Below, one piece after another: positions 1 to 8,950 of a stretch of DNA of 64,000 nt. Origin of the DNA: Tigriopus japonicus (lineage: Eukaryota > Arthropoda > Copepoda > Harpacticoida > Harpacticidae). Every line of letters starts with the position of its first letter. Within the stretch, counting starts at the first letter, position 1. The stretch covers positions 2,540,872-2,604,871 of the forward strand of contig CM021323.1 in NCBI GenBank assembly GCA_010645155.1, in the 5' to 3' direction. The position numbers and the translations under genes were made by a program. Under the pieces are notes generated by a model. That model searched no databases and was not told the origin of the DNA. It was given only the letters and a program-made list of their open reading frames with translations.

Positions 1-376
1 TGTACAACTCGACCCAGCAGAAATTCGACTTAGTGGACAACTTCAAATTGGCACAAAACAGATCTAACAAATCAATTGAACTTCTAGTAATCAAAATTGC
101 ATGGCAGATCCCCATTTTTCAGAAAATCTATAAAATACGTATAACTTACTTTATGTATAACTTATTTAACGTATTTTCAAAAGGCATTTTTGCTATTGAA
201 TATTATTTTACTGATTTTTCCTACTGCCAAAGGCAGATTGTTTCTTCCTCAAATTTGATTTTTTGAATTAAAGTGAATATTTTGAACCACTAGTTTGAGT
301 TTTGTGCTTTTTCAGATTTCCACAAGTTCGACTTTTGTAGTGGGTTTAGTTGTTTTCAGAGTCGAGTTGTTCAATA
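1..376. other. AT-rich intergenic sequence with one stray minisatellite unit
   Basis: I see no gene here. Bases 4-20 are an exact reverse-complement copy of the 17-bp unit that forms the tandem array at 377-577, so the window may begin inside or beside a second, inverted array. The rest is AT-rich and unremarkable. Confidence 0.6.
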
Positions 377-577
377 GGTTAAGTTGTCCTCTGGGTCAAG
401 TTATCCACTGGGTTGAGTTATTTGCTGGGTCGAGTAGTCTGCTGGGTCAAGTAGTCTGCTGGTTCGAGTTGTCTGCTGGGTCGAGTTGTCTGCTGGGTCG
501 AGTTGTCTGCTGGGTCGAGTTGTCTGCTGGGTCGAGTTGTCCGCTGGGTCGAGTTGTCTGCTGGGTCGAGTTGTCCT
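377..577. repeat. 17-bp minisatellite, about 12 units
   Basis: The unit is GGGTCGAGTTGTCTGCT. The units nearest 577 are almost identical and those toward 377 are more diverged, which suggests the array grew from one side. The unit contains no stop codon in most frames, so it creates spurious reading frames on both strands; these are not treated as genes. Confidence 0.9.
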
Positions 578-1534
578 GGAACCTGCATTTGTTCTAGAGG
601 AGACATAACATGTACTAACCTTTCATCAATAAAGATAGCTGAGTTGAACTTATCAAGCATCCTTTGGGTTGATACAGTTTAATAAGACACATTTTTTCAC
701 ACTCATTTGCTCTGATTTAGATAGAATGAGACTTTGACTTTGAGTTTATCAGTAAGACCAAATAAGACAAAAAATAAAGCAAACCACCATCATAATCGTG
801 AGTGTGAAATTTTCGAAAGGTTTTGTACCCTAAAAATGTGCTTTTGTAAGTAATTGAAATATTTGGAAATTTTGTGTATTATTTGCTTGGCCTTTTACCC
901 ATATATTTACAAAGTTTGATTTTTTGGCATTTCTTGCACTTCATTAGCCATGTTTTAGCCAACAGAAACGCAAAATCGTATTTCTTTTAATATTTTTTTG
1001 TTTTTCCTTCAAAACTCTTCAGTTTCTTTGACATTTGAGTTTGTCACTGCAACAAATTGATTTGTCATTCCAAAACACTTTGTTTACCATTCAAGCATAT
1101 ATTTTTTCATCCCAACACACTTTCTTTACAATGCCAGCACATTTTTTTCCAATCTAGCGCATTTAGCTTGCCCCTTTTTCAGCTTGAAAGGCATCTTCTA
1201 TTTGCTAAAATCTTCAAGCTTACCAATACTAGTTTCAACAGCCCAGCACTCTCTGATATTAATTATAAGATATTAATATCAGAATGTATAAATGCTGATT
1301 ATTATAAGACTACTTTTGGTTGTTTATCTGAAGTTGCAGGAAAGTTAACATTAAAAAGAGAAAAACGAAAGAGAGGGGCCAAAAAATGGTCACATTACTT
1401 TTTGTAACTAATGCTGTAACTTTGAGCTCTGTTATGCTGGATTCTGCTAGAACAGTGTGACACTACTTACTGTGTTTCTACTAATCCTACAAATCAAAGA
1501 AAATACGCCAAATTTCACGATTTTCATTTAAATA
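578..1534. other. AT-rich intergenic sequence, one doubtful ORF
   Basis: Most of this stretch is low-complexity AT-rich DNA. An open frame at 1057-1407 (plus) has a charged, coding-like C-terminal half that includes a run of Lys and Arg (KREKRKRGAKK), but its N-terminal half is a Phe/His-rich low-complexity string. It could be a fragment of a mobile-element ORF. I recognise no family. Confidence 0.3.
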
Positions 1535-1716
1535 CCGCCAGAAACTTGTCAAAATGTTCTACCCCGCCAAACAGAAATTTCCTACCGCCAGACTGACGTA
1601 AACCGCCAGAATACCGCCAGATTTTTTCATCCCGCCAAATAAAAAATCTAGCCGCCAGACGAGGCCTCAAACCGCCAGATACACCAAAATCTGGCGGGCC
1701 AAACCGCCATCTGGCA
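1535..1716. repeat. Irregular CCGCCAGA-motif array
   Basis: The octamer CCGCCAGA, or its core CCGCCA, recurs many times in about 180 bp at irregular spacing. Near 1672-1700 one copy faces an inverted copy (TCTGGCGG), which could form a small hairpin. The block abuts a LINE-like coding fragment, so it may belong to a degraded mobile element. Confidence 0.65.
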
Positions 1717-1724
1717 GCCCTGAT

Positions 1725-1814
1725 TGCTACTTCTTCATCTAAAACTCCTGCACCAAGCCAAGTCTCTGTGATAGAAATGGAGGAGACCTGTCTATCAATG
1801 GCTAACTCCTCCAT
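1725..1814 (-). mobile_element. LINE endonuclease fragment (degenerate)
   Basis: The minus strand reads MEELAIDRQVSSISITETWL, followed by GAGVLDEEVAI. The S-I-T-E-T-W-L motif is the signature of the apurinic-like endonuclease domain at the N-terminus of non-LTR retrotransposon pol proteins, where the Glu is catalytic. Homology stops at the CCGCCAGA block on one side, and no matching frame is seen on the other. This is therefore a short 5'-pol relic, not an active element. The call rests on this one motif. Confidence 0.5.
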
Positions 1815-2130
1815 TACTCTGACCTTTGTGCTGTCTTTTTTTGGAAATCAGACAATGCACGTTCAAATAAAGCCCTTTTTATTGGCTTAAGGTCTTACGA
1901 TGAACCAGGTCTATTAGTTCTTGGACCTTCCAGTAAAACCGTAAAAAAGGAATTGATAAATAAACAAATTTTGTGTCTCTTAGTCCTGCTATTAAACATT
2001 ACAGGGCTGCTACTTCTAATTGTCGCCGTATCATCAACATCACAAAAAGTAGTATAACTCACCCCTAAAACACTAAAATTAAAAAAAAATGAAAAAACTG
2101 ACATCCAAGGTTTATGGTTTAGAATAGAAT
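1815..2130. other. Intergenic, probably repeat-derived
   Basis: A minus-strand open frame covers 1895-2134, but its translation is Phe/Ser-rich and matches nothing I recognise. It lies between a LINE fragment and a mariner relic and may be part of either. Confidence 0.4.
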
Positions 2131-2740
2131 TCATTTGATCTCATTGCCCTCAGCCTCCACCACGGCCTTTGCCTGGACATTAAACCGCGTAGTTGGAGCT
2201 ACCTTTACCCTTGCCTCGTCTATCTTGTTGCCCTCCTCGTTGATGGCACTGATTTGGGAGGTCTTCATGTTGTGGGCTCTTATGTTGATCCTTTCTTTCA
2301 ACACGCACACTTCATAATGATTAATCCACTGGACTTCAATCTGGAGAGCAAGGTGGCCATGTATCCTTGGAGGTGAAGTTGTAGCTGTTCTCCTTGAGCC
2401 ACAGGAGAGACTTTTTTGATACATGACAGGGTGTATCGTCTTTTTGCCATACCAGGGGACGGTTACCAGTTGTCTCCTTGGTGATAGGTATAACCACATT
2501 CTTAAATAGAATGCTTGTGTTGACCCTGAGCCGTGTTTCAGCATGTGTTTCGGCATTCGTGGAGGCATGATTTGGTCTTCACTTAAGATCACTCCACATA
2601 CCATCTTTGAACCAGGGTCTTTTTCTCCTTAACCCCTTCCTGGTCCTTTGAATAAATCAGATGTACAATCCAAGCGTGTTGGCAATGTCTCTGTTGGTTA
2701 TTTTGGCCTTTGAATTCACAAGACGGCGCAACGCCGTTGC
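2131..2740 (-). mobile_element. Tc1/mariner-type transposase relic
   Basis: In shifting minus-strand frames this region reads like the C-terminal part of a mariner-family transposase: an HPVMYQKS-type string where the family has D-x-P-C-H, then WLKEN, then WPPCSPDL, the stretch before the third catalytic Asp. Near 2690 there is a helix-turn-helix-like NRDIANTLGL. Frame changes and stops break it, so it is an inactive fossil. An intact-looking 157-codon frame (2131-2604) mixes true and shifted frames and should not be read as a protein. The identification is by motif only; TIRs of this copy were not found. Confidence 0.6.
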
Positions 2741-2746
2741 TCCTCA

Positions 2747-3023
2747 TTGAATGGATGAGTGTAATCGAACGAATTCAGCTGTGGATTCTGGGGACAAAAT
2801 GACTAGGGATGGGTCAGAACTAGGTTCTGACATTTTACAGGTTCAGTTTGCTACGTGAGGAACAAATTCTTATTTGAATTGATTGTCAAAATGAAGAAAA
2901 CGAGTTGGGCTAACGAATTTTGATTATATTTTATGGAGGGTGAGTCTCGACTCCGACGCATCCCTAGCCATTTTGGCCCTAGAATCCCCAGCTGAATTCG
3001 TTCGATTACACTTATCCATTCAA
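2747..3023. repeat. Long imperfect inverted repeat, arms about 85 bp
   Basis: The left arm starts at 2747 and runs to about 2835; the right arm runs from about 2940 to 3023. The outer halves are nearly perfect, sharing for example AATCGAACGAATTCAGCTG, and the inner halves share GCTAGGGATG or ACTAGGGATG with more mismatches. The centre is about 100 bp. It could be a foldback or MITE-like element, or an inverted duplication containing a hAT-type terminus (TAGGGATG). Confidence 0.75.
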
Positions 3024-3030
3024 CCATCTC

Positions 3031-3470
3031 TAGTTGGTGGTATGAGGAATTCATCGTGGATTTGCGATTACTGTATGTCTGATAATTGTTTAAGATTCAG
3101 TCAAGGTCAAGCATGAATTTAAAAAATCATTTGGTCATGGTTGTCTTCACAATTCTGTGCAGCGACAATTCGACATTTAGAAGTAGCAGCCCTGTATGTT
3201 TCGGATTTTAGAGCAAATTTTGTGTTCTTAAATTTTTTTAAGCATATTTCGAGCAGTTTCTAAGCAAATATTTTGCCCATCAGTCTTCGTCGGGAATATA
3301 TCTCGCGAATTTATAAATTCGCCAAATTTCAAGAAATGTTTTTCGATCTGATTGAAAACCATAATTGATTTCAATTGCTGTTCTATCATTCAATGTTAAC
3401 CTTTGAAGTTTTTCTTGTAGGAGGTCCGGGCTTCTCAACAAGCACTAAAGGGACCCTGGCTCAAAAAAGT
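3031..3470. other. Intergenic sequence between two repeats
   Basis: AT-rich sequence with no supported gene or RNA. Confidence 0.5.
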
Positions 3471-3478
3471 GTTATAAC

Positions 3479-4740
3479 TAGGGACGGGCAGAAAGTGCAA
3501 ATAATCTTACCCTTTTAGTTACCAAAAGTTGCAAAAAAAATGTGCCCAAAAGTGCAAAACAAAGTGCAGAAAAATGTTGAAAGTGCAAATAAATGTCGAA
3601 AAAGAGCAAATAAATGTCGAAAAAAGAGCAAATAAATGTCAAAAAAGTGCAAATAAATGTCAAAAAGAGCAAATTCCTTGCATTTGGAATTAAAACGTCA
3701 TTCATGGAGTACCCACGGCTCCTAATTGAGCGGGAGAAGTCATTTACAAGTTCTAAAGACATTTGAGACTAGTTTGAGGTGAAGAGACAATGCTACACAA
3801 GTAATAGAGTTCTATTAATTAGGTCACTAGCAAAAAGGATGTAAAGTCATGAAAAATACTCTAATCAACAATCTTCTGATTTTTTCATTCCTAAGGTGGT
3901 CTCGTGGATGTATGTACCTCAAATATTGTCGAAATATATTTGGCAATTGTTTAATATGGCTTTACATCACTCCGTTTTTGTCCCTCAAGTTGTTCAAAAA
4001 TAGACATTGAAAATTGAACAGAAAAATACCCATGTGTGCCTAACAATTGCATCAATGAAAATAGTCATAAATGTGTTTTAAGCATGTTTTTAGTGACATA
4101 ACTTCAATATTTGGCCCATGGCCTAATTACCAGAACTCAATTTCAAATGTGGCATTCATCGTCTCATCACATCAAAACTGTTCTCAATTACTTTTGGAAC
4201 TTAAAAGTAATATCTCCAAGTCAATGAAACAATGTGTACTGCTACATTGATGTATCCTTAGCTTGATGATTTTAAGTTTATAACGGCCTTTTTTAGAAAT
4301 AGCGATCTTTGAAGGCAGCAAACCTAATTCTGCAATCTACATTGTTCGTAGATCCTTCTATTACCATAACATGAGTTTCTTTAGGTTTGCTATTTGTTGG
4401 TTGCATGCAATGAGATTCTTTTGTCTATTCTTTAGTTTAGTAAACAGGATGTTATAGTTAAAGCCAAGATGGTGAATAAAGTGGGAGGTTTGCATCTGAA
4501 ATGCACATATTTCTTCAAGGTGCTAAGAATGGTTGATTGCAAATGCAAGCTTTTTCGACTTTTTCAAAATTTGATCTTGAAACTAAAAATTCTTTCAAAA
4601 GCCACAACATTTTTTTAAAAACTTTGTCAATTTTGGCCAAAAACGTAAATAAAAAGTGCAAATAAAGGTGAAAAGTGCAAAAGTGCAGAAAAATGGGTTT
4701 ATGTTACCAAAAATCTTTTTACACTATTTGCCCGTCCCTA
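3479..4740. mobile_element. Non-autonomous hAT-type DNA transposon with 8-bp target duplications
   Basis: The element begins TAGGGACGGGCA and ends with its reverse complement. Identical 8-bp direct repeats, GTTATAAC, flank it at 3471-3478 and 4741-4748. Short terminal repeats of this form plus 8-bp duplications are diagnostic of the hAT superfamily. The first and last 200 bp carry many AGTGCAAATAAA-like subterminal motifs. The 1262-bp interior has no transposase-like frame, so the copy must have been mobilised in trans. The exact duplication suggests a fairly young insertion. Confidence 0.85.
3570..3676. repeat. About 21-bp tandem repeat inside the hAT element
   Basis: The unit reads roughly AGTGCAAATAAATGTCGAAAA and is repeated five or six times with small length changes. 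Related motifs occur near the opposite end (4645-4690), as expected for transposase-binding subterminal repeats. The open minus frame 3478-3762 is a by-product of this repeat. Confidence 0.75.
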
Positions 4741-4876
4741 GTTATAACTCCTGGTCTAGTGAGTATTCGCCTCGAATGGTGTCTTCTTTAACTCACAATG
4801 GGTCCCTATGCATTCATTTGTACCCACAACAAAATCTGGACTGACAAATTGCTGTAAATGTAGCCAATCAGATAAT

Positions 4877-4948
4877 GGCGTGTGAACTCGAAGAGTGCTG
4901 AGAAACGAGTGAGAGGTCAGAAGCTCAGCTAGTCTGCTAACTGATCGC
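4877..4948. repeat. Copy A of a 75-bp direct repeat flanking the gypsy relic
   Basis: This segment matches 5718-5792 closely in the same orientation. The shared core includes GAGTGCTGAGAAACGAGTGA. The two copies differ by one base in the first 45 and by a small indel later. They bracket the integrase and protease remnants. Confidence 0.85.
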
Positions 4949-4949
4949 C

Positions 4950-5720
4950 AACCACACCCCTCTTCGAAGAATTCATTCAAAATAAAAAAGACACCCATGA
5001 AGAAGAGCGCGAGCACAATCCTCACTTGACTTATTTGTATTTGACAAAGGTACCATCTCAGGCCAACAAGTCCACCTGTCTTCCATAGTAAAAAGGTATC
5101 GAAAACCTTTTGAGGCTGGCAAAAAAAGATCCACATACAGATGACCAAAACGACCAGATGAAGGATCAAAATCCTTTAAAGGATGACGGATATGTCGACT
5201 GACTTCGGAAGGTTGACATTGCTCACAAGCTCGTACATAATCTCGAATGTCTTTTTTTCATGCTATAAATAAATAGGCATAAATAGACCCATAACCAAAA
5301 AACCCAAGAACGGGGAACCACGGGACGTCTACGACGTGAAAATGCCGGAGGTCCAGCCGTTTGAATGTAATGACGAACATTATGATTTATCCGTACGGTA
5401 GAAAATGAAGGGTTCAGTAGTCATGGAAGTCGACCAAGCATCCTCAAACAAGCACACGTGTTGATTGATGTTATGCAATGAATGCCGGATAAGTCATCGT
5501 TTTCACGAGAAACCTGTGATAAAATTGACGAGGCCAAGCGAGAAGATTCCAAAAACGTTTATTCTTTATATCCACCAAAAGAAATAAGGAGCGAAGGAAA
5601 TCGGCTCCAAGGATTGGCATGGACACATTTGCCACCACAAAATTCCACTCTAAATTTGATCCAAGGCCAATATCAATTTTTCGTTTCATCACGTCGGGGT
5701 CAGGGGTCACCAAATATGGT
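4950..5720 (-). mobile_element. Ty3/gypsy retrotransposon relic: protease and integrase pieces, reverse transcriptase missing
   Basis: On the minus strand, 5500-5720 reads as the C-terminal part of a retropepsin region, with the PILGADFL motif typical of Ty3/gypsy pol. About 5020-5265 reads as the zinc-binding and early core part of an integrase: a CxxC pair (C-E-Q-C), then HLYVDLFLP, then FTMEDRWTCWPE. The order protease-integrase is right for the minus strand, but the roughly 1.5 kb of reverse transcriptase and RNase H that should lie between is absent. Stops and frame changes are present. It is a deleted, dead copy. Confidence 0.7.
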
Positions 5721-5792
5721 GTGTGAACTCGACGAGTGCTGAGAAACGAGTGAGAGGTCAGAAGCTGACAACCTAGTCTGCTAGCTGATCGC
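5718..5792. repeat. Copy B of the 75-bp direct repeat
   Basis: This is the partner of the copy at 4877-4948. It sits immediately upstream of the protease fragment, where pol sequence would be expected, so it could be an insertion, or the pair could mark the deletion that removed most of the retroelement. Confidence 0.85.
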
Positions 5793-6098
5793 AACAAGAT
5801 CAATAAATTTTGATAACAAAAAATATCAAATGTTATTATTTTTAAAAGGTTGGAAGAATGTTTTTAAATGAATCAAAGCGACAGAAATCAAAAGTGATAT
5901 ATTCTCATCAACTCTAATTGCTTGTTGGTCCATCACTCTCTTCTATGTAACACCATCCACGTGGGTGAATAACGAACAACTTTATCAAGATACCGCATTG
6001 TTTAAAAAGTAGGAGTTGCTCTCAACATCCACGTCAAATTGCTTCAGTGGCTATCTGTATCCAATCAATATTGTGTCTAAATTCCCAATTCAGTGATC

Positions 6099-6458
6099 AT
6101 GCCCAAAGATCAAGCTCTAAGTACCTACACCAGTATTATTGGAGTAGTGGCTGACGTTCGTAGAGAATTCGAAAATGACTTTGTGGCCAACAGGTGTTGT
6201 CTTTACGGATTAAATCGGACCGAATTCGATGCTTTGGCGTTAGAAGGCGAGATACATCCCCCATTTTTTACCGAAGAAGCTGATCGATATGTCTTCCGCA
6301 AGAATCCTTGGAAAGCCATGCGGGTTCTAGGTCGATTTGGATACTTTTTCTCAGTAACTCCGATGGGTGGACGAGTCGACTCAACGGTGGGCGAGCGAAG
6401 AACTTGTATTTGGACCATGGTCAAGTCAAACGGTCCCCTGCCAGTTAACAATGAATGA
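6099..6458 (+). CDS. Hypothetical 119-residue protein
   Basis: The first ATG of this open frame is at 6099 (the frame is open from a GTG at 6093). The product is of mixed composition, without low complexity, and reads like a real protein: acidic and Arg-rich in the first half, with a VLGRFGYFFSVTPMGG stretch near residue 85-100. An AATAAA follows at 6569-6574, about 110 bp past the stop. I see no signal peptide, membrane segment or known motif, and no splice partners. It may be a single-exon gene or a mobile-element remnant. Confidence 0.3.
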   Translation: MPKDQALSTYTSIIGVVADVRREFENDFVANRCCLYGLNRTEFDALALEGEIHPPFFTEEADRYVFRKNPWKAMRVLGRFGYFFSVTPMGGRVDSTVGERRTCIWTMVKSNGPLPVNNE

Positions 6459-6568
6459 CAAGGGAGTGTCGGTGTCATGAATGTCCTTCCCAACGGTATA
6501 TAATGAATGCGTCAAGTATGTTTTGCTAGTGCTATCATTTAATGCTTAAGAGGCTAATCAAGATGATA

Positions 6569-6574
6569 AATAAA
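6569..6574 (+). terminator. Possible polyadenylation signal AATAAA
   Basis: An AATAAA hexamer lies 111 bp downstream of the stop of the 119-codon frame. In AT-rich DNA this can occur by chance. Confidence 0.3.
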
Positions 6575-6814
6575 TGCATTGAATTCGCAAAAGAAGATTT
6601 TCCGAGGTTTTGCTTCAAGTTGTGACAGAGTCCATCACAAGCGAAGTCACTTCTTGGATTAGGTCTTTTTTTGTTTCTGATGCTGAAAAAAAGAAAAGAA
6701 AACTGTATCAACGAATGTCAGACTGGCTCCTTGGCTTTCAGATTAAGAGGAAAACTGTTGTTTCATAACAACGACATGACACGAAAGATAAATACTAATG
6801 TACAGGGCAGTTGT

Positions 6815-6885
6815 AACGAAAGTACAGTAATTCGTTCCTTTTTTCGCTAAAGGAACAGTAATGCCATTGCATCTAGAAAATGCTG
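6815..6885. repeat. Dispersed CGTTCC...GGAAC repeat, copy 1
   Basis: This copy contains GTAATTCGTTCCTTTTTTCG and then AAAGGAAC. It belongs with related sequences near 8590-8720, 35800-35890 and 41365-41470. The shared core can fold back on itself. Confidence 0.55.
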
Positions 6886-7187
6886 CCATTGTAACGACCT
6901 AAACGGTCGATAAAGTCAAAAAGTACCCGTTACATTTACAGTATGACACATACATCTTTTCTTGTTGGCAAACATCACAACATCACTTTGTTTCGCCTTA
7001 CTAATTACCAAGAACCACAGAATTTCTCTGGGCTGGGAGGCTACCGAAAGGAATCAAGATTTCATTTACGTTCTTTTGCAAATGACACCTTCCTTATGTT
7101 GACAAGAATTCGTATTTCAATTTTCAGCTAAATCGAACGTCGGAGTCAAAAGTTATGGTCACTCAAAGTTCAGTGAAAATCCTTCCC
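6886..7187. other. Intergenic sequence
   Basis: AT-rich. A 62-codon frame at 6943-7131 has no supporting features. Confidence 0.4.
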
Positions 7188-7252
7188 AGAACGAATGAAC
7201 TGGCCCTTTTGTGGTAATTGTTTTAGCACAAAAGGGCAAGTTCATTCATTCT
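7188..7252. repeat. 65-nt near-perfect hairpin
   Basis: The 26-nt arms (7188-7213 and 7227-7252) pair at 24 of 26 positions around a 13-nt loop. The arm core is TGGCCCTTTTGTG. It is either a foldback or MITE remnant or a small structured RNA. A microRNA precursor usually has a longer stem, so I do not call it ncRNA. Confidence 0.8.
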
Positions 7253-8156
7253 ATGCTTTCTTCAGTACTTCAGTTTGAGAAGGTATAAGTCTTCACTCCG
7301 GCATTCGATTGGCAGAAATTTGAAATACGCAGTCTACTGAAAACAAGCCAGGTCTAATAAGAACGCAATTGAATTAATCCTACAAGAAATCATAATTCTC
7401 ATTATTGGCCTCCCACTCCAGAAATTCAGTGCTTCTTGTAATTACAAACAAAGAAAGTTTACTGTTTATCAGTCGTTTATAAACTACTTTTTACTTTTTA
7501 CAAATTTTTGTCAGGCTACTGGAAGACATCAAAATTAATTGATTCCTTTAGGCACTTTTATGGTAAATTTGATGTATCCATGATTTGAGAAGTGCCCAAA
7601 GGACGACATACAATTGCCCCTTTATGCTTGGTTTCCGTGGATCCAAATTTCGATGATGGTTCAATGGTAGTCAAAAGAACACATCAGGTTTTCAACTTGA
7701 TGTGAATTCTGTTTGAGCCGCTTTGTATGAGTGTTGGGATAATCCAAGGGAGGTTTTCAGTTGTCTGGATGCAATATAGGCTTTTGGGATCGAAATTTTG
7801 CTAAAATGTGTCATCATCAGGGTCCAGTTCAATATCTCTTGGTCAAATTTTGAGACATTTTTCTTGTTAGGTTATGAAGCTATTTATTCTGTTTTATATG
7901 CCTATATGCCTATATGTATTAAGTTGTGTCAACATATATTTTCTAATTGATTTTGAACCCCCTAAACGAAAAAGTTCTCAGGCTAAAGCCCTCGAACTTG
8001 TCACCCTGCAGCTGAGCTCTCGAGCAGGGTAAGATTTTCTAACCCCTCGATTTCTCGATTCTCATATTCCAAGGATTTACACATTCTCTTGATTGGGAGC
8101 AAAGATGATAAAATTTGAAGCTAACGTCTCAGTCTAGGTAACACCGTGGTCTATGT
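7253..8156. other. Intergenic sequence
   Basis: I see no coding frame of substance or recognised RNA in this AT-rich stretch. Confidence 0.5.
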
Positions 8157-8240
8157 CATGCTCAATTTAGTTTCGGTACATAGACTGCGTTTTTTAATCG
8201 CGATAAACGCAGCTTATGTAGTGAAACCTGATCGAGCATG
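8157..8240. ncRNA. Pre-miRNA-like 84-nt hairpin (candidate)
   Basis: Two 36-nt arms (8157-8192 and 8205-8240) surround a 12-nt loop. There are 28 Watson-Crick pairs and 3 G-U pairs when read on the plus strand. Mismatches are scattered as small internal loops between solid helices (CATGCTC, GTTTC, ACATA, TGCGTTT). Size, loop and mismatch pattern resemble an animal microRNA precursor. I do not recognise a known seed, and an aged inverted-repeat transposon would look similar, so this is a candidate only. Confidence 0.4.
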
Positions 8241-8950
8241 GTTATTTCTACTTTGTCTCATATGCTTCTTTTATGCTTGTTCTTAGACCACGAGTTTGTT
8301 TGTAAATAATTGTCCAAATGCGAAAAAAGATAAATTACTGATAACTAGATGTTTTTTTTTCAATTCCCCGGCCGGCCTATCAGGTCCTTAAGCGACTCGT
8401 TTTTGGTCAGTGTAATTTACTCGTATTTTGTCCACCTACTTCCAGAACAACTTTGAGTCTTTATGCTTCCTTTTTTGTTGAATCTATTGAACAAATCAAG
8501 AAAAGATACAAACAACTTCATAAGATCAAGCTATTTTGATAATTTTAGTAAAAGAGGGCAAATTTGCACAAAAACGGCCTTTTTGATAAGCACTTTTGTA
8601 ACGAGCAATTTGTAACGCCATTCCATTTGCTGAAGGGTAAATTCTAGAGCAACGAATTTCTCATTTTGGACAAAGAAATTGAAACAAATTGATTTTTTTT
8701 CGAAGAACGGCTAAAACCTTGCAGTTAAGGATAAGTAATATAAAAAACAGGATGTAGAAATAAACATGCATTTTTCCATTGAAAATACTAAGCGATAAAT
8801 TAGATTTTGTAACAAATACTCTTACCCTCGGTATGATTGGCCCCTGTGGTAAAAATAAAGCACACGCACGCTCAGGTTCCAACCAAGTCATAATGTTAAG
8901 TAAAACACGCAGCCTGGGACGTTTGGACTATGCAAGCTGTTAAGACAGTT
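8241..8950. other. Intergenic sequence downstream of ALDH7A1, with a dispersed-repeat copy
   Basis: About 8590-8720 holds copy 2 of the dispersed repeat (GTAACGCCATTCCATTT ... TTTTTTCGAAGAACGGCTAAA). The rest is AT-rich. I see no clear AATAAA for the ALDH7A1 transcript on the minus strand close to its stop. Confidence 0.45.

Noticed and set aside
295..660. Open frames on both strands through the minisatellite
   Set aside because: They are produced by a 17-bp unit lacking stop codons; the translated repeats have a 17-residue period equal to three units.
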